Positions 34,401 to 46,059 of a stretch of DNA of 64,000 nucleotides are shown piece by piece. The translations under genes were made by a program, and so were the position numbers. The DNA comes from Blakeslea trispora (Eukaryota; Mucoromycota; Mucoromycetes; Mucorales; Choanephoraceae). Position 1 is the stretch's first letter. Every line of letters starts with the position of its first letter. The stretch spans positions 62,001-126,000 of the forward strand of contig JAIWNE010000083.1 of assembly GCA_025331445.1 (NCBI GenBank). The letters are read 5' to 3'. The notes under the pieces were generated by a model. The model ran no database searches. It saw only the letters and a program-made list of their open reading frames with translations, and was not told the origin of the DNA.

Positions 34401-34642
34401 TTATGGATTCAACCAACATGAGTTGCTTGACTCCTAAAAAGCAATTGGAAGGTGATTGTGGCTTCTTGTCTGCTAATATGTATGCCAGAAGTATCTTTGG
34501 TGAAGATGCCTTGGCCAATTTGAGTATTGAAAAGACCAATGATGGTCCTATTACAGGCCATATCCGTATTCGTTCAAAAACACAGGGTATTGCCTTAAGT
34601 TTAGGTGATAAGATTACCTTGGCTCAAAAAGTTACTGCTTAA
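31491..34642 (+). CDS. SEC26: Coatomer subunit beta (beta-COP)
   Basis: Six exons: 31491-31789, 31838-31964, 32026-32142, 32202-32490, 32562-34314, 34375-34642, giving about 950 residues, close to human COPB1 at 953. The N-terminal Adaptin_N solenoid ([55 protein letters not shown]) is followed by a Gln-rich linker (QQQQQQQ near 33233-33256), the trunk, and the appendage with [40 protein letters not shown] and [15 protein letters not shown]. It is part of the COPI coat that retrieves cargo from Golgi to ER. The last intron hides the true C-terminus; reading through it gives an early stop at 34316-34318. Confidence 0.97.
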
Positions 34643-34765
34643 AATAATAAATTATACACACACACACAAAAAACAGGATGATAAGCCACAATAACCTGTC
34701 AAACCTTTTTGTTTAAAAGTTATTTTTTTTTTCTTTATATTCCTTATCTATTTCAGTTGATAGTG

Positions 34766-37679
34766 ATGAAGTCTTCTTATAAAGTATGTTCTTATACATA
34801 GAAAAAAAAAGTAGTTGATTGTTTTAACCATAGTGTCAGTTTTCAAACCTTTTAGGTACTGTCTATACAGGTGGTAATGTTCTCTTTACGCCTGATGGCA
34901 ATTCTGTCTTGAGTCCTGTTGGCAATCGAGTCTCTGTATTTGACCTTGTCAAGTAAGTCCTCTGTTCTCTACCCTATTGCATGTTTGTCTTAACTTTTCT
35001 TCAAAATAGCAATACTTCATATACACTTCCTGTAGAGATGCGTAAAAATATAGATCGCATGGTACTCTCACCTAATGGACAACTCTTAATCACATTAGAC
35101 AAAGGTTAGAAAAGTAAAGACAACATCAGCTTTTGTTATCTAACCCTCATAAGCTTAGACGGTAGAGCACTTTTAATCAATTTGCCTCGAAAGACAGTTC
35201 TTCACCATATGAATTTCAAAGCAAGAGCCAAAGCCATCGAATTCAGTCCTGACAGTAAATTTCTGGCCATCACGCACGAAAAGACAGTCAACGTATGGAG
35301 AGCACCCGGTCATACACGGGAATTTGCACCTTTTGTTCTCTATTTTACAGCTGTAGGTCATCATGACCAAGTCACTAGCATCAACTGGAGTCCTGATGGT
35401 CGATACTTTATTACAGCTTCCAAAGACATGACTTGTCGTATCTACAGTATAGATAAATCGAGGGATGATGTGACAACAACACTTTCTGGTCATCGTGATT
35501 ATATTATTAATGCTTGGTTTTCTGCTGATATGAAGAGTGTAAAGTTGCTGAACCAAAACAAATGAGTGTGAGACTCAATGTTCTTTTTTTTATAGATCTA
35601 TTCAGTCAGTCGAGATGGTTCATTGTTTGAATGGAAAAACTCAACTTATGCTGGTTTGCATGAAGACTCAGACACAGAGATGGTGGAAGTGGACGAAGAC
35701 GGCAATGAAATTGTGCGTGTAGATAAGATCAAGTGGCGTATTCTGAAAAAGAACTATTTCAATACAACAGGCGTGAAAGTGACGACAGCCGAATTCTTTT
35801 CAGCCAGTAATTTAGTGGTGGTTGGTTTCACGAATGGTATCTTTGGTATTTATGAAGTACCTCATTTTACAACTATTCATACATTGAGGTAGTGGTATAA
35901 TATATGTATAAGCAACCTATCTCATATTGTTATTTAGTATCTCTCAAAAAAAGATTGATTCAGTGGCTATCAACAAGACAGGTGAATGGCTTGCATTTGG
36001 CTCTTCAGCATTGGGTCAATTGTTAGTCTGGGAATGGTCCTCCGAGACTTATGTGCTAAAACAACAAGGTCATTACTATGATATCAATGCTATTTCTTAT
36101 TCAGCCGATGGTCAATCCTTAGCCACAGCAGGCGATGATGGTAAAGTTAAGGTCTGGAGTACCACATCAGGTTTCTGCTTTGTAACCTTTAGTGATCATA
36201 CCAGTGGTGTCAAGGCAGTTGAGTTTGCCAAACAAGGTCAAGTAGTGTTCTCTGCCAGTTTAGATGGTACAGTCCGTGCCTTTGATCTTGTCCGTTACCG
36301 TAACTTTAGAACCTTCACCAGTCCAAACCCAGTTCAGTTTACTTCGTTGGCTGTGGATCCTAGTGGTGAAATTGTCTGTGCAGGTACGATGGACACCTTT
36401 GAGATCTATGTCTGGAGTGTTCAGACAGGTAAGCTGTTGGATATCTTAGCAGGCCATACAGGTCCCATCAGTTCACTTGCCTTTTCCCCTACTGGTATGA
36501 CCTTGGTCAGTGGCAGTTGGGATCATTCAGCTCGTACTTGGGATGTCTTTGGTCGTACCAAGAGTATTGAGACACTCGTGCATCAGACAGAAGTCTTGGC
36601 AGTTGCCTTCAAGCCTGATGGTAAAGAAGTGGCTGCTGCTACCTTGGATGGACAAATCACTTTTTGGGATATTGCGGAAGCTAATGTGATTGGTACGATC
36701 GATGGTCGTAAAGATATCATGGGTGGTCGTAAGAAGGACGATCGTATCTCGGCCGATAATGCTCATTCCGGCAAGTGCTTCAACTCACTCTGTTATACAG
36801 CGGATGGTACAAGCATCATTGGTTCCGGTACCAGTAAATACATCTGTATCTATGATGTGGCCACTAGCTTCTTGATCAAGAAATTCACTATCTCAAAGAA
36901 CCTGTCGCTGGATGGTACACAAGAGATGCTGAATTCAAAGCACATAACAGCCTTTGGTAGTCTAGAAGAACTGTCGGATGAAGAGGGATCTGATCTGGAA
37001 AATCGACAAGACCATGCCTTACCCGGTACAAAAACAGGCGATCTCTCTGCTAGAAAGGCACGCCCCGAGGTCAAGTCGATGGCTGTTCGATTCTCACCTA
37101 CAGGTCGTGCGTGGGCTGCTGCTACTACAGATGGTTTGATGATCTATAGTCTAGATGAAGATATCTTGTTTGATCCCTTTGATCTTGAGATCGATATCAC
37201 ACCTGAGACTGTCTTGGAAGCCCTGGGTGATAAAGAATACCTCAAATCACTCTGTATGGCTTTCCGTCTGAATGAGAAGCCACTGATACACACTGTATTC
37301 GAAGGTGTACCTCCTGATTCTGTTGAACTAGTGGCTCGAGAGATGCCCGAGAAGTATCTGTTCAAGTTACTGACATTTGTAGGTACTCATATGGAAACAA
37401 GTCCACATATCGAATTCCATCTGATGTGGGTCACTCATGTGATGACTGCTCACGGCCGATACCTTCGCGATCATCGTGGTCAATTCCAACCTGTCTTCCG
37501 AGCACTCTATAAGGGTGTCCATCGTGTTCGAGATGATATTGCTTCTCTGTAAGTATTTGCTGTATAACAATATTTCAATAGTGAACTCATGTTTATTCGT
37601 TTATAGATGTGATGCCAATCAATATACACTTCAATATCTTTTACAACAACAATCCATTGCTCGTAAACAATTGAAATAA
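34766..37679 (+). CDS. PWP2: Periodic tryptophan protein 2 (U3 snoRNP/SSU processome)
   Basis: Seven exons: 34766-34783, 34840-34952, 35010-35104, 35159-35538, 35596-35888, 35938-37548, 37607-37679, giving about 860 residues. The start M-K-S-S-Y-K-F-S-N-L-L-G-T-V-Y and VLSPVGNRVSVFDL are diagnostic for Pwp2. Two WD40 propellers follow with many GH...WD repeats (VTSINWSPDGRYFITASKD, AISYSADGQSLATAGDDGKV, SLAFSPTGMTLVSGSWDHSA), then the C-terminal Utp12-type helical domain. It is a UTP-B subunit needed for 18S rRNA maturation in the nucleolus. Exon 1 is 18 nt, and exon 3 uses a weak GTTAGA donor. Its stop lies 8 bp from the convergent THOC5 stop. Confidence 0.96.
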
Positions 37680-37687
37680 ACTTTTTT

Positions 37688-38583
37688 TTAAGCTGTAGTT
37701 TCCATAGGATCATCTGTGACTTCTTTCATTTCAATCTCGGGTACATTCAACTTGTTTTCTGCCTCTAATGCTTCTTCTAAAGGCACTGCAGACTATAAAA
37801 TAACAATAAATATACCTTCTACACACACACATACTTCACTCATTCTTACTTGTACAAAATCGTCCAATAATTTATCGAATTGATCCACTTTCTTTTGTGC
37901 CTTTCTATTCTCTTTAATCAATTCAGCTCTTTTTAGTTGTAAAGCTTCCTGTTGTTCTTTTAGACTTGAAAGATATCAGCACATGGGAAGACAAAATCAG
38001 ATAATCACTTACGCTTTTCGTACAACAAGTTCATATTTTAGTCGATTGATCATCAATTGATGTGGATCATCTAAATCTTGAAGGAATGTTGGATCTGCTT
38101 TTGATTTGAATTCTTCTAGTGGAATCAGCTCTACATCCTGATAGACCGATCTAACAAAGAAACGTTATGGTGGTTTCTTTGACAGCATGAGTAAGTGTGG
38201 TTTACCTAAACTGTCGACATTGAACAATATCTTCTAGAATATGGCGCTTTTCATACATCACACCTTGGAGACCCACTTGCTTCTCATTCATACGTTCTTT
38301 TGCTTCAGTAGTAGCTTCTTTGCTCTGTTTTAATATATGATAACCCATGGTATGCAAGTCTTTTATTGTATCAAAGCAAGCCGAAAAACGTTCTGATGCT
38401 ACTTCATAGTCTTCCTCTAATGTACCCTAGAGTCGGATTAGCAAAAAAGGAATACGCGTTTACAGCTATCGTGTTGTTTACTTGTAGTTTCTTTTCGTAT
38501 TGTTCAATCAACAGTGTCTCTAGTTGTTTTGTAGCCAATTCAGCATTCTGTAAAACAGACAGTTGGGTATTGATTTTAGTCAT
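37688..38583 (-). CDS. THO complex subunit 5-like protein (short fungal form)
   Basis: Five exons: 38583-38482, 38426-38206, 38150-38013, 37964-37850, 37792-37688, giving 226 residues. None of it forms one long open frame, so it is easy to miss. The protein is helical: an N-terminal helix (LSVLQNAELATKQLETLLIE), KERMNEKQVGLQGVMYEKRH, ILEDIVQCRQFRSVYQDVEL, then IPLEEFKSKADPTFLQDLDD, PHQLMINRLKYELVVRKALK and a coiled coil ending KVDQFDKLLDDFVQ. This order (LEEF, then D-D-P-H-Q-L-M-x-x-R-L-x-x-E-L) is that of the THOC5/Fmip N-terminal domain. Animal THOC5 is about three times longer, and the C-terminal part is absent here. It would act in the THO/TREX complex linking transcription to mRNA export. 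Confidence 0.76.
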
Positions 38584-38744
38584 AGCGTCAATTGAGCAAT
38601 TTAAAAAAAAAATAATAGAAGCAAGATGAAAAAAAAAAATCTATATTCAAAGAAGAGAGAGGGTAGAGTCACATAAACGCGCAGTTGTTTGACATTTGGC
38701 TTTTTTTTCCTTTTCTTTCTTTTTTTTTTTGTATAGCATTAAAC
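38584..38744. promoter_or_regulatory. Short bidirectional promoter, THOC5-like / XPD
   Basis: Only 161 bp separate two outward-facing start codons. The spacer is almost entirely homopolymer-rich: A-runs on the THOC5 side and a CTTT/T10 tract on the XPD side. Confidence 0.5.
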
Positions 38745-41510
38745 ATGATGTAAGCAAACCTTATAAAAGAACAAGAAAAAGAGAGACTAAGAGTTCTTTA
38801 TTAGCTTTCAAATCGATGACCTTGTTGTTCATTTCCCTTATGAAAAAATATACCCAGAACAATATCAGTACATGTGTGATTTAAAGAAATCACTAGATGC
38901 TCAAGTAAGACTATTCTTCTTTATGTTTGTTAGTCTGTCAAGTTGAAATAATAGTTCATTAGGGTCATTGTGTACTAGAGATGCCTTCAGGCACAGGAAA
39001 GACAGTATCTTTACTTTCACTTATTGTTGCTTATCAAATGGTAAGTAAATTTATTAAAAGAAATGACATGCATATCTTACCCATTTTTTTTTTGTGTAGC
39101 AACATCCTGAGCAACAACGTAAATTTGTCTATTGTTCTCGAACTGTACCCGAAATTGATAAGGCATTGGCTGAATTAAAGAACTTGATGGCCTATCGAAA
39201 GGCACAAGGCTTACAAGAGGATTTCTTGGGCCTCGGATTAACCTCCCGTAAGAACCTTTGTCTTCATCCTACTGTATCCCGAGAACGGAAGGGAAAAGTG
39301 GTCGATTCAAAATGTCGAAATCTGACAGCTAGCTGGGTTCGATCCAAAGCAGGCGTCAAAAAGGATCCTCAACAACAACAGGAAGATCCAATGGAGATTG
39401 ATCCCCCACAACAAGTAGAATTATGTAATTTTTATGAGACATTAGAGGCAGCCAATACACCTAATCCAATTCCTAATGGTGTTTATACATTTGATAATCT
39501 CAAGGCATTCTGTAAAACCATGTCTTATTGTCCTTATTACCTTGTGCGAAAAGCTGTAAAGTATCTATCGACACACTGTTTGAAACCATGCTCATGTCTT
39601 TTTTAGATTGCTCATGCCAATGTGGTGATTTATTCTTATCATTATATGCTGGATCCTAAAGTAGCCGAATTGGTCTCACGAGAACTCTCTAGGGATTGTA
39701 TTGTCGTGTTTGATGAAGCACACAATATAGACAATGTCTGTATCGAATCTCTCAGCATTGATCTAACACGACCTATTCTGGATGCCAGTGCTCGGAGTGT
39801 GGGTCTGTTGGCAGATAAGATTAATGAGTAAAGTAGGCAAGATGTACATAATCTACAGAAATTAATCTTTCTTGCAAACACTAGAATTAAACAGACAGAT
39901 GCAGATCGATTAAAAAATGAATACAGTCGATTGGTGGAAGGGTTAAGAGATGCCAATACTGCCAGAGATGAAGATACTTTTATGGCCAATCCTATTTTAC
40001 CTGACGATCTATTGAAAGAAGCCATTCCCGGTAACATTCGAAGGGCTGAACATTTTGTTGCTTTTTTGAGACGATTTATTGAATATTTGAAGGTAAACAG
40101 AGATACATTTTACTTGTGTTGTATATCGATTAAGGAAGAGAATTTGGGATGATAGACAAGATTGCGTGTGATGCATGTGGTGGCAGAGACACCAAGTTCC
40201 TTTTTACAACACTTGAAAGATGTCACTTATATTGAAAGAAAGCCATTACGATTCTGTGCTGAAAGACTCTCTAGTCTAGTGCGGACACTTGAACTGACAG
40301 ACCTTGAGCACTTTAGTAGTCTACAAAAAGTAGCAGCCTTTGCCACCTTAACATCCACCTATGATAAAGGGTTCTTATTGATTCTAGAGCCATTCGAACA
40401 TGAAACAGCCACTGTACCTAATCCTATTCTACATTTCACGTAAGTACTCTTTCATAACCCTATAAGAGGCGATCCACTCAAGAAAATAAGGATGTAGTTG
40501 TCTAGATGCTTCTATTGCTATTAAGCCTGTATTTGATCGATTCAGCACAGTAGTCATCACATCAGGCACATTATCGCCTTTAGAGATGTACCCTAAAATG
40601 CTTAATTTCCAAGCGGTCGTTCAAGAGAGTTATTCAATGACACTTTCCAGAAACTGCTTTTTGCCTATGGTCATCACACGTGGTTCGGATCAGGTAGCCA
40701 TCAGTAGTAAGTTTGAAGTACGTAATGATCCTGCTGTTGTACGTAACTTTGGTCAGATTATGGTGGAGATGGCCAAGATTGTGCCGGATGGTATGGTCTG
40801 TTTCTTCCCCAGTTATCTCTATATGGAATCGATTGTGTCCATGTGGAATGATATGGGTATTTTGAATGAAGCATGGAAATATAAGCTGATCTTTGTCGAG
40901 ACACCCGATGCAGCTGAGACCAGTCTAGCCTTGGCCAATTATCGTAAAGCGTGTGATAATGGACGTGGGGCTATTCTGCTGTCTGTCGCTCGAGGTAAAG
41001 TATCAGAGGGTATTGATTTCGATCACAACTATGGTCGTGCTGTTATCATGTTTGGTATTCCCTATCAATACACAGAATCACGTATCTTGAAGGCCCGTCT
41101 AGAGTATCTTCGCGATCATCTACATATCCGAGAAAATGACTTCTTGACGTTTGATGCCATGCGTCATGCTGCTCAATGTGTAGGCCGTGTCTTGCGAGGT
41201 AAGACGGATTATGGACTCATGGTATTTGCAGACAAGGTAAGAACAAAAAAAAAAGAGAGAGAAACTCGTTGTATATCCATTGACTTGAATTTTCCCCCCT
41301 TTATAAAAGCGATTTGCCAGAGCAGATAAACGAGCCAAACTGCCTAAATGGATTAACCAGTATGTGACAGATGCCTCTACCAATCTATCCACAGATATGT
41401 CCTTGGTGATTGCTAAAAAGTTCTTGAGATCAATGGCTCAACCTTATGAAACCAATCAAACAGGTGTCTCTCTCTGGACTGTCAAAGACATTGAAAAACA
41501 CACTGCTTAA
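38745..41510 (+). CDS. RAD3: TFIIH DNA helicase XPD/Rad3
   Basis: Nine exons: 38745-38749, 38805-38904, 38963-39040, 39100-39555, 39607-39827, 39885-40092, 40156-40439, 40498-41236, 41310-41510, giving about 763 residues (human XPD 760). The spliced start is [14 protein letters not shown]. Walker A is [20 protein letters not shown] and the DEAH box is [15 protein letters not shown]. The FeS cysteines lie around ENLCLHP-type sequence ([36 protein letters not shown]). Helicase domain 2 shows [37 protein letters not shown] and [17 protein letters not shown]. It opens promoter and damaged DNA as part of TFIIH. The first exon has only 5 nt (ATGAT). Confidence 0.97.
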
Positions 41511-41527
41511 AATAAAACCAAAAAGAT

Positions 41528-42989
41528 TTATTCATCTTCGTCACTAAATACACGATTACGCTTATGTCTTCGAACCACTAAAGCCTCATCCTCCTCCTCT
41601 TCCTCTTCCTCTTCTTCTTCCTCATCCTCTTCTTCCTCATCTTCACTATATCGAGAACGTTTGTATTTATCCATGCCTACACGCTTTGCCTGTGCCAATC
41701 GGTCCTCTCTTGAACGTTCTTCTTCTTCGTCATATTCTTCATCATCTACCACAAAATCATCTTCATAACGATCTTGAGCTCGTTGGCTAGACTGTGTTCG
41801 AGCATAGTCACTAACAGCTTCATAATCACCAAAATCATTGAGGTTTCGACGAAGTGAACTACCATCCGAGTATCGTGTATCTGCCTTTCTACGTTGTAAT
41901 TCAAGTTTCTTTTGTGCCTTGAGTCGTTCGTTCTCTTGTGTCTCTAGCTCTTGCTTCATAAGTTCCGGATCCTTTTCGGTAAAGAACATCTTTGTCTTGT
42001 TCTTCTTGATCTGTTTATCTGCAATCTGAGCTGTTAAATGACGATGGGTGTCACTCTTGAGTCCGCTGGGTCTGAAGGTCATGTGATGCGTAAACTCTGT
42101 TTGACTTTCAAGTGCACCCGAGTCTGTTTGGTGAGCCAAGAGATAGGCATGTTCATGAGCACCCACAGGTTTGCTGCTGACATCAAAACATTCATCACCC
42201 AACATCAAAGAGATCTTTCCATCGTCCCATTCGACCAGATGAGCATTCGATCGCATCACCTTGTTTAGAAAGTTAAAGACACCATCCTACAAGGTTGTTC
42301 TAAACTTACCTCAAGTCCATTCTCTCTCACTCGTTTCCATCGAATGGTACTTTCAATCTGTTCACGAATAGCTTCTTGTTCTTGTCCTTCTGTCAATCCT
42401 TCTTCCACTTGAATCTCAAATTCCTCAGGTACAAAAGGTGTTGTCTCAATATCTAAGAAGCGAGGTAATTTGGCTAGATAGTACTGTCCATCACTTTTTT
42501 GTTTAGTTGGCTATAAAATACACACATGGGTTGTATAGACTTTACTTGATTTGTATCGCTATAAGGTATGGATAGCTGTGGCATCTCTAAAGAGACCTCT
42601 ACGCGTTGTTTCTGGCTTGATTGACCTTCATAGTCGTTCTCTTCTTCTACTTGTTGTTCTTCATCAGAGTCACTAGAAAAAAGATCATGAGTAACGCGTG
42701 AAATAGTAGCATTTCTTTTCTACCTTCTTGAATAGCGTTGTTCTTTAGGTGGTTGAACTGCTTCAGATTCGGATTCAGATTCGCCACTACCGAATAGATT
42801 ATCAAGATCGTTATTTTGTTGTTGTGGTTGTTGTAGTTGTGGTTGTTGTAGTTGTGGTTGTGGTGCTGCTGCTACTTCTTGAGAAGATTGAGAGCGTCCG
42901 TCATCAATATCGGATGCTTCATCTTCCGAACCGAAAAGGTCACCAAAGTCACGGTCTGAACCGCTTTGTTGTTCTTCTTCATAAGACAT
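41528..42989 (-). CDS. LEO1: Paf1 complex subunit Leo1
   Basis: Four exons: 42989-42724, 42672-42546, 42510-42310, 42259-41528, giving 441 residues. The N-terminus is acidic with Gln/Pro repeats (DFGDLFGSEDEASDIDDG). The conserved core begins with YYLAKLPRFLDIETTPFVPE, then EQIESTIRWKRV, SNAHLVEWDDGKISLMLGDE and LLAHQTDSGALESQTEFTHH. After that comes a Lys/Gln-rich segment and a C-terminal Glu/Asp tract ending VFSDEDE. Leo1 with Paf1 binds RNA polymerase II and supports elongation and histone modification. The 3' end is 17 bp from the XPD stop (convergent). CAA-type repeats encode the QP tract at about 42813-42864. Confidence 0.93.
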
Positions 42990-43072
42990 AATTTTTAAAT
43001 GAAATAAAAAAAAATAAAAAGACAGTTATAATTTTTTAAAAAAAAAGACATTGAAAAAGGGAGTCATTTGTG

Positions 43073-43090
43073 ACACACACACACACACAC
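43073..43090. repeat. (CA)n microsatellite
   Basis: About nine CA units in the 140-bp spacer between the LEO1 start and the stop of the GATA-SET gene, followed by (AATA)n. Confidence 0.85.
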
Positions 43091-43129
43091 GGCTAAATAA
43101 ATAAATAAATAACTAAAAAACAGCATAAT

Positions 43130-44969
43130 CTAACGTTTATTATTGGATGAAGACGCCTTTCTTCCAATAGTGCCTCTACATTTATCAGTACCACAATAAC
43201 AGGGTTGTTGACTTTCAACAGAGTCATTAAAAGTAGAAAAGTTATAGTCATAAAATAGTTCAGAATGAGCCTTGATATCTCTTGAAGCAAATACACCAAA
43301 ATGAGATTCACCACGTAATGACCTTTAAAGAAAAAAGAGTTAAAAGAGAATGACAAGTAGACTTAAACAGCAATTACCATTTCTCGATATGACAGTTGGG
43401 ATCACAGCTATGATTGATAAATCTAGCTTCTGTACCCTTATAACAGGCATCAATGACTTCACCATTACAATAATCCAAAAAATAAAAATTCTTTTCGTTC
43501 ACATAAATAGTACACATACGCTCTTCACAGAGTTGATGAGAAATGATCTCTCCACGGTACTCAATCACCAGCTCATCCTTTTTGATATCAACCAACGTAC
43601 GCAGACCCCATCCGCGATTCTCTGTCTGAAAGATCTGGAGTTCCTTTTTTCTTTCCTTGCGTTGGAAGCGTTGATTGCTACATTGTTCACCACAGGGACA
43701 GAATCTGGGATCGCATTCATAAAATAACATGCGGTTGATACAGTCTTCACCACAACCCGATTGGCTTTCATTGGACGGTCTTTGGCAATGACAGACAACA
43801 GGATCAGCACTTGTCGTCAAGGGCTTGCGTTCCACAAAGATGTTTGATCGAATCCGAGTGAAAGAAGGTTGGCGATCGGATTTGAGACCTTTGATCAAGC
43901 CGAGTTCGCGTTCTTGAAGTATATCGGCTGGTAACTCAAAGTCGGTTCGTTTGGACAATAGAAAGGCACCTTGATGAATAGGCAGTTCAAAGACAAATCG
44001 TGATTTTGGCTTTGGTTTATCTGACCGCACTTGATCGGCATAAAGACCGTGGCGAATAAATTGCTTTTGATAATGTAAAAGTGAATGTTGGATGGATGAT
44101 TTCTTTGTAGTCTGAGCAGAGGCTGTTGATTTCACTACAGAAGTGGTAGATGGTTTTCTATCGGCTTCTTTGGCCCATTTTAATCCACATGCATTACATA
44201 ATCTAGAAGAATAAAAGGGTTATTCAGTTGAATAGAAAGATAGATAACTCATACGTTTTGGGTCCTAAAGGTCCTTTACGCCACAAAGGTGTACTGGTAC
44301 AATGACAAGAACTGCATGTTCCTGGTATGATTTCAGGTGTTTTAGGTGGAGGTGACATGGATAATTTTGCTTTTTTAGTGTCTGAATGGACTGATTTGAT
44401 GATTGGATCCGAATCCTCTTCTTCTTCTTCTTTTTTCACTCTCTTCAAACCCGATTCATTGGTTTTTAATGTTCTCTTTCGCTTTAGACATGAAGGTGAA
44501 TAATGAGGTGGAGGAAAGGTAGTTGAACTATAGCCCAAAGAAGGTCTTCCTTGTGTCTTCCATCTCAAATGACAAGCATTACATAATCTATAGCATGTAT
44601 ATAATTAACTCAAAAAAAGAAAGCGCTCTCTTTCTCTCTTTCTTTTGCTTACGTTAATGGTCCAGCAGGACCAAATCGCCATCGAGGTGTTTCTATAGTG
44701 CCACATCGTTGACACCAACGTACACCTTCCTCTAGAACAAGTAGCTTCTGTTTTTCTAGATCCATGGATGATGATGGTGGCGCGTTTTCTATTGTGATGG
44801 GTATAGGCGTTAATGGTTCCTCACTACTGCTACTGCTGCTACTGTTATGATGATCATCCGTTGTTGTTGGAAGATCCATAGTAGAACAAGGCGAAGGGAG
44901 TTGATTGATAGCCTTTACTGGAATAGAAGTGGCGGATGGTATATTCTCTTTGGTTACTATATCTGACAT
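43130..44969 (-). CDS. GATA zinc-finger / SET-domain histone methyltransferase fusion (ASH1/H3K36-like)
   Basis: Four exons: 44969-44653, 44587-44255, 44202-43378, 43322-43130, giving 555 residues. Two GATA-type fingers come first, each completed by splicing: CQRCGTIETPRWRFGPAGPL, then TLCNACHLRWK (residues about 87-117), and CSSCHCTSTPLWRKGPLGPK, then TLCNACGLKWAKEADRK (about 196-226). Both have 18 residues between the cysteine pairs. The AWS cysteine cluster follows (VCHCQRPS, CGEDCINRMLFYECDPRFCP, CGEQCSNQRF), then SET: GWGLRTLVDIKKDELVIEYR, FYFLDYCNGEVIDACYKGTE, ARFINHSCDPNCHIEKW and HSELFYDYNF. A post-SET motif CYCGTDKCRGTIG ends the protein. AWS-SET-postSET is the layout of H3K36 methyltransferases such as ASH1 and Set2. 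Two GATA fingers on the same chain would give it direct DNA targeting (inference). Confidence 0.9.
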
Positions 44970-45387
44970 TTGCGCGTTGTTCTTTAGAAAAGGAAGGAGG
45001 AAGGGGAGGGGGGGAAGAATAGGGTATATATAAAATTCTGATTTTCTTTTATAGGAAAAAAAAAGAATACTATTCAATACAAAAATAAGTCAAGTTTAGC
45101 TGTTGATTCAATATCATTGGACTTACTGTTATATCTGTCTAAGTAAAAAAAAAAAGGGGGAAAAAAAAGAAAAAAAAAATAGTAACAAAAAAAAATGATA
45201 CGCGAAAAAAAAAAAAAAAGACAGTCCTTACAAGATCAGAAAAATAAACAAGAAACTTCATCTTCCGCTGCATGATCTCAAGGGAGCGTGATCTGGTGTG
45301 AAATGTTTTATTTTATGTACAAATAGCAGGATATAATTATAGACAATAAGAGATTAAAGGGAAATATTAAGGTGATTCTATACATGA
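44970..45387. other. Spacer upstream of the GATA-SET gene
   Basis: About 420 bp. It contains G-runs and poly-A tracts (45141-45220), likely promoter or leader of the minus-strand GATA-SET gene, and the 3' flank of the small orphan. Confidence 0.45.
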
Positions 45388-45714
45388 TTAAGATCTAAAA
45401 GTTGATTTAAATCGACTCATAAGAGTAGGCTTATTGTCACAGTAAGGTGGTTGTTGCCATGGTTTCAATTGTCGATTTGAGGCTGGCTTCTTTTCAAACA
45501 AATCAGGATGGTCTTTTTCTTCATCATGACATACTTGTGGATCAAAAATGCATTCAAAGGTATCCTCGAGTCGATCTCGCTCATAGTAGACAATGACAGG
45601 TGGTTCCTTACTGATGGTTACTGTTAATGATTTTCTTCTTGATTTGTTGGTTTCAAAAGGCTTTTTTTTCGTCTCGGTCAAAAGAGAACGAAGATGGCGT
45701 ATCATGACAGTCAT
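45388..45714 (-). CDS. Small basic protein of unknown function
   Basis: A single open frame of 108 residues. The N-terminal half is basic (TETKKKPFETNKSRRKSLTV), the middle has a hydrophobic strand PPVIVYYERDRLEDTFECIF and the C-terminus is rich in Lys/Gln/Pro (PASNRQLKPWQQPPYCDN). The Y-Y-E-R-D-R-L-E-D-T segment and three cysteines are the only distinctive features. I do not recognise a family. It starts at the first methionine; M4 could be used instead. The frame is not a shadow of another gene. Confidence 0.5.
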   Translation of the reverse strand: MTVMIRHLRSLLTETKKKPFETNKSRRKSLTVTISKEPPVIVYYERDRLEDTFECIFDPQVCHDEEKDHPDLFEKKPASNRQLKPWQQPPYCDNKPTLMSRFKSTFRS

Positions 45715-46059
45715 TTGGAAAAGGAGAAAAAGAGTAGTGTGAAAAGTGATAAAAGTGGGGAAAAAGAGAGTAAGAAAGTAGTTCTTTTTTTATAATTAAA
45801 TCAGAACCAATGGGACCTAAATTGTCACACCACTATTTTTTTTTTTTACTTTTTACTTTTTCTGGATTTTTTATTTTCTTTAAACCCCGTAGTTTGACAC
45901 GGTGTGGTTCAAAATAGGTCGCGAATTATATAGACTCCGCTATTGGATCATGTTACCCACGGTTATTCTGTTGATCTTCCCATCATCCTTTCCTTAATAG
46001 ACATATTGGAATAAGCACATTTACTATGATTCTCGCTGTCAAAAACGCCAAAAAAGCAT

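Noticed and set aside
39642..40037. 131-codon minus-strand frame inside XPD
   Set aside because: Spans an XPD intron and is the mirror of conserved helicase sequence.
42749..42991. Plus-strand frame with a long Val run
   Set aside because: Antisense of the CAA/CAG-rich LEO1 N-terminus.
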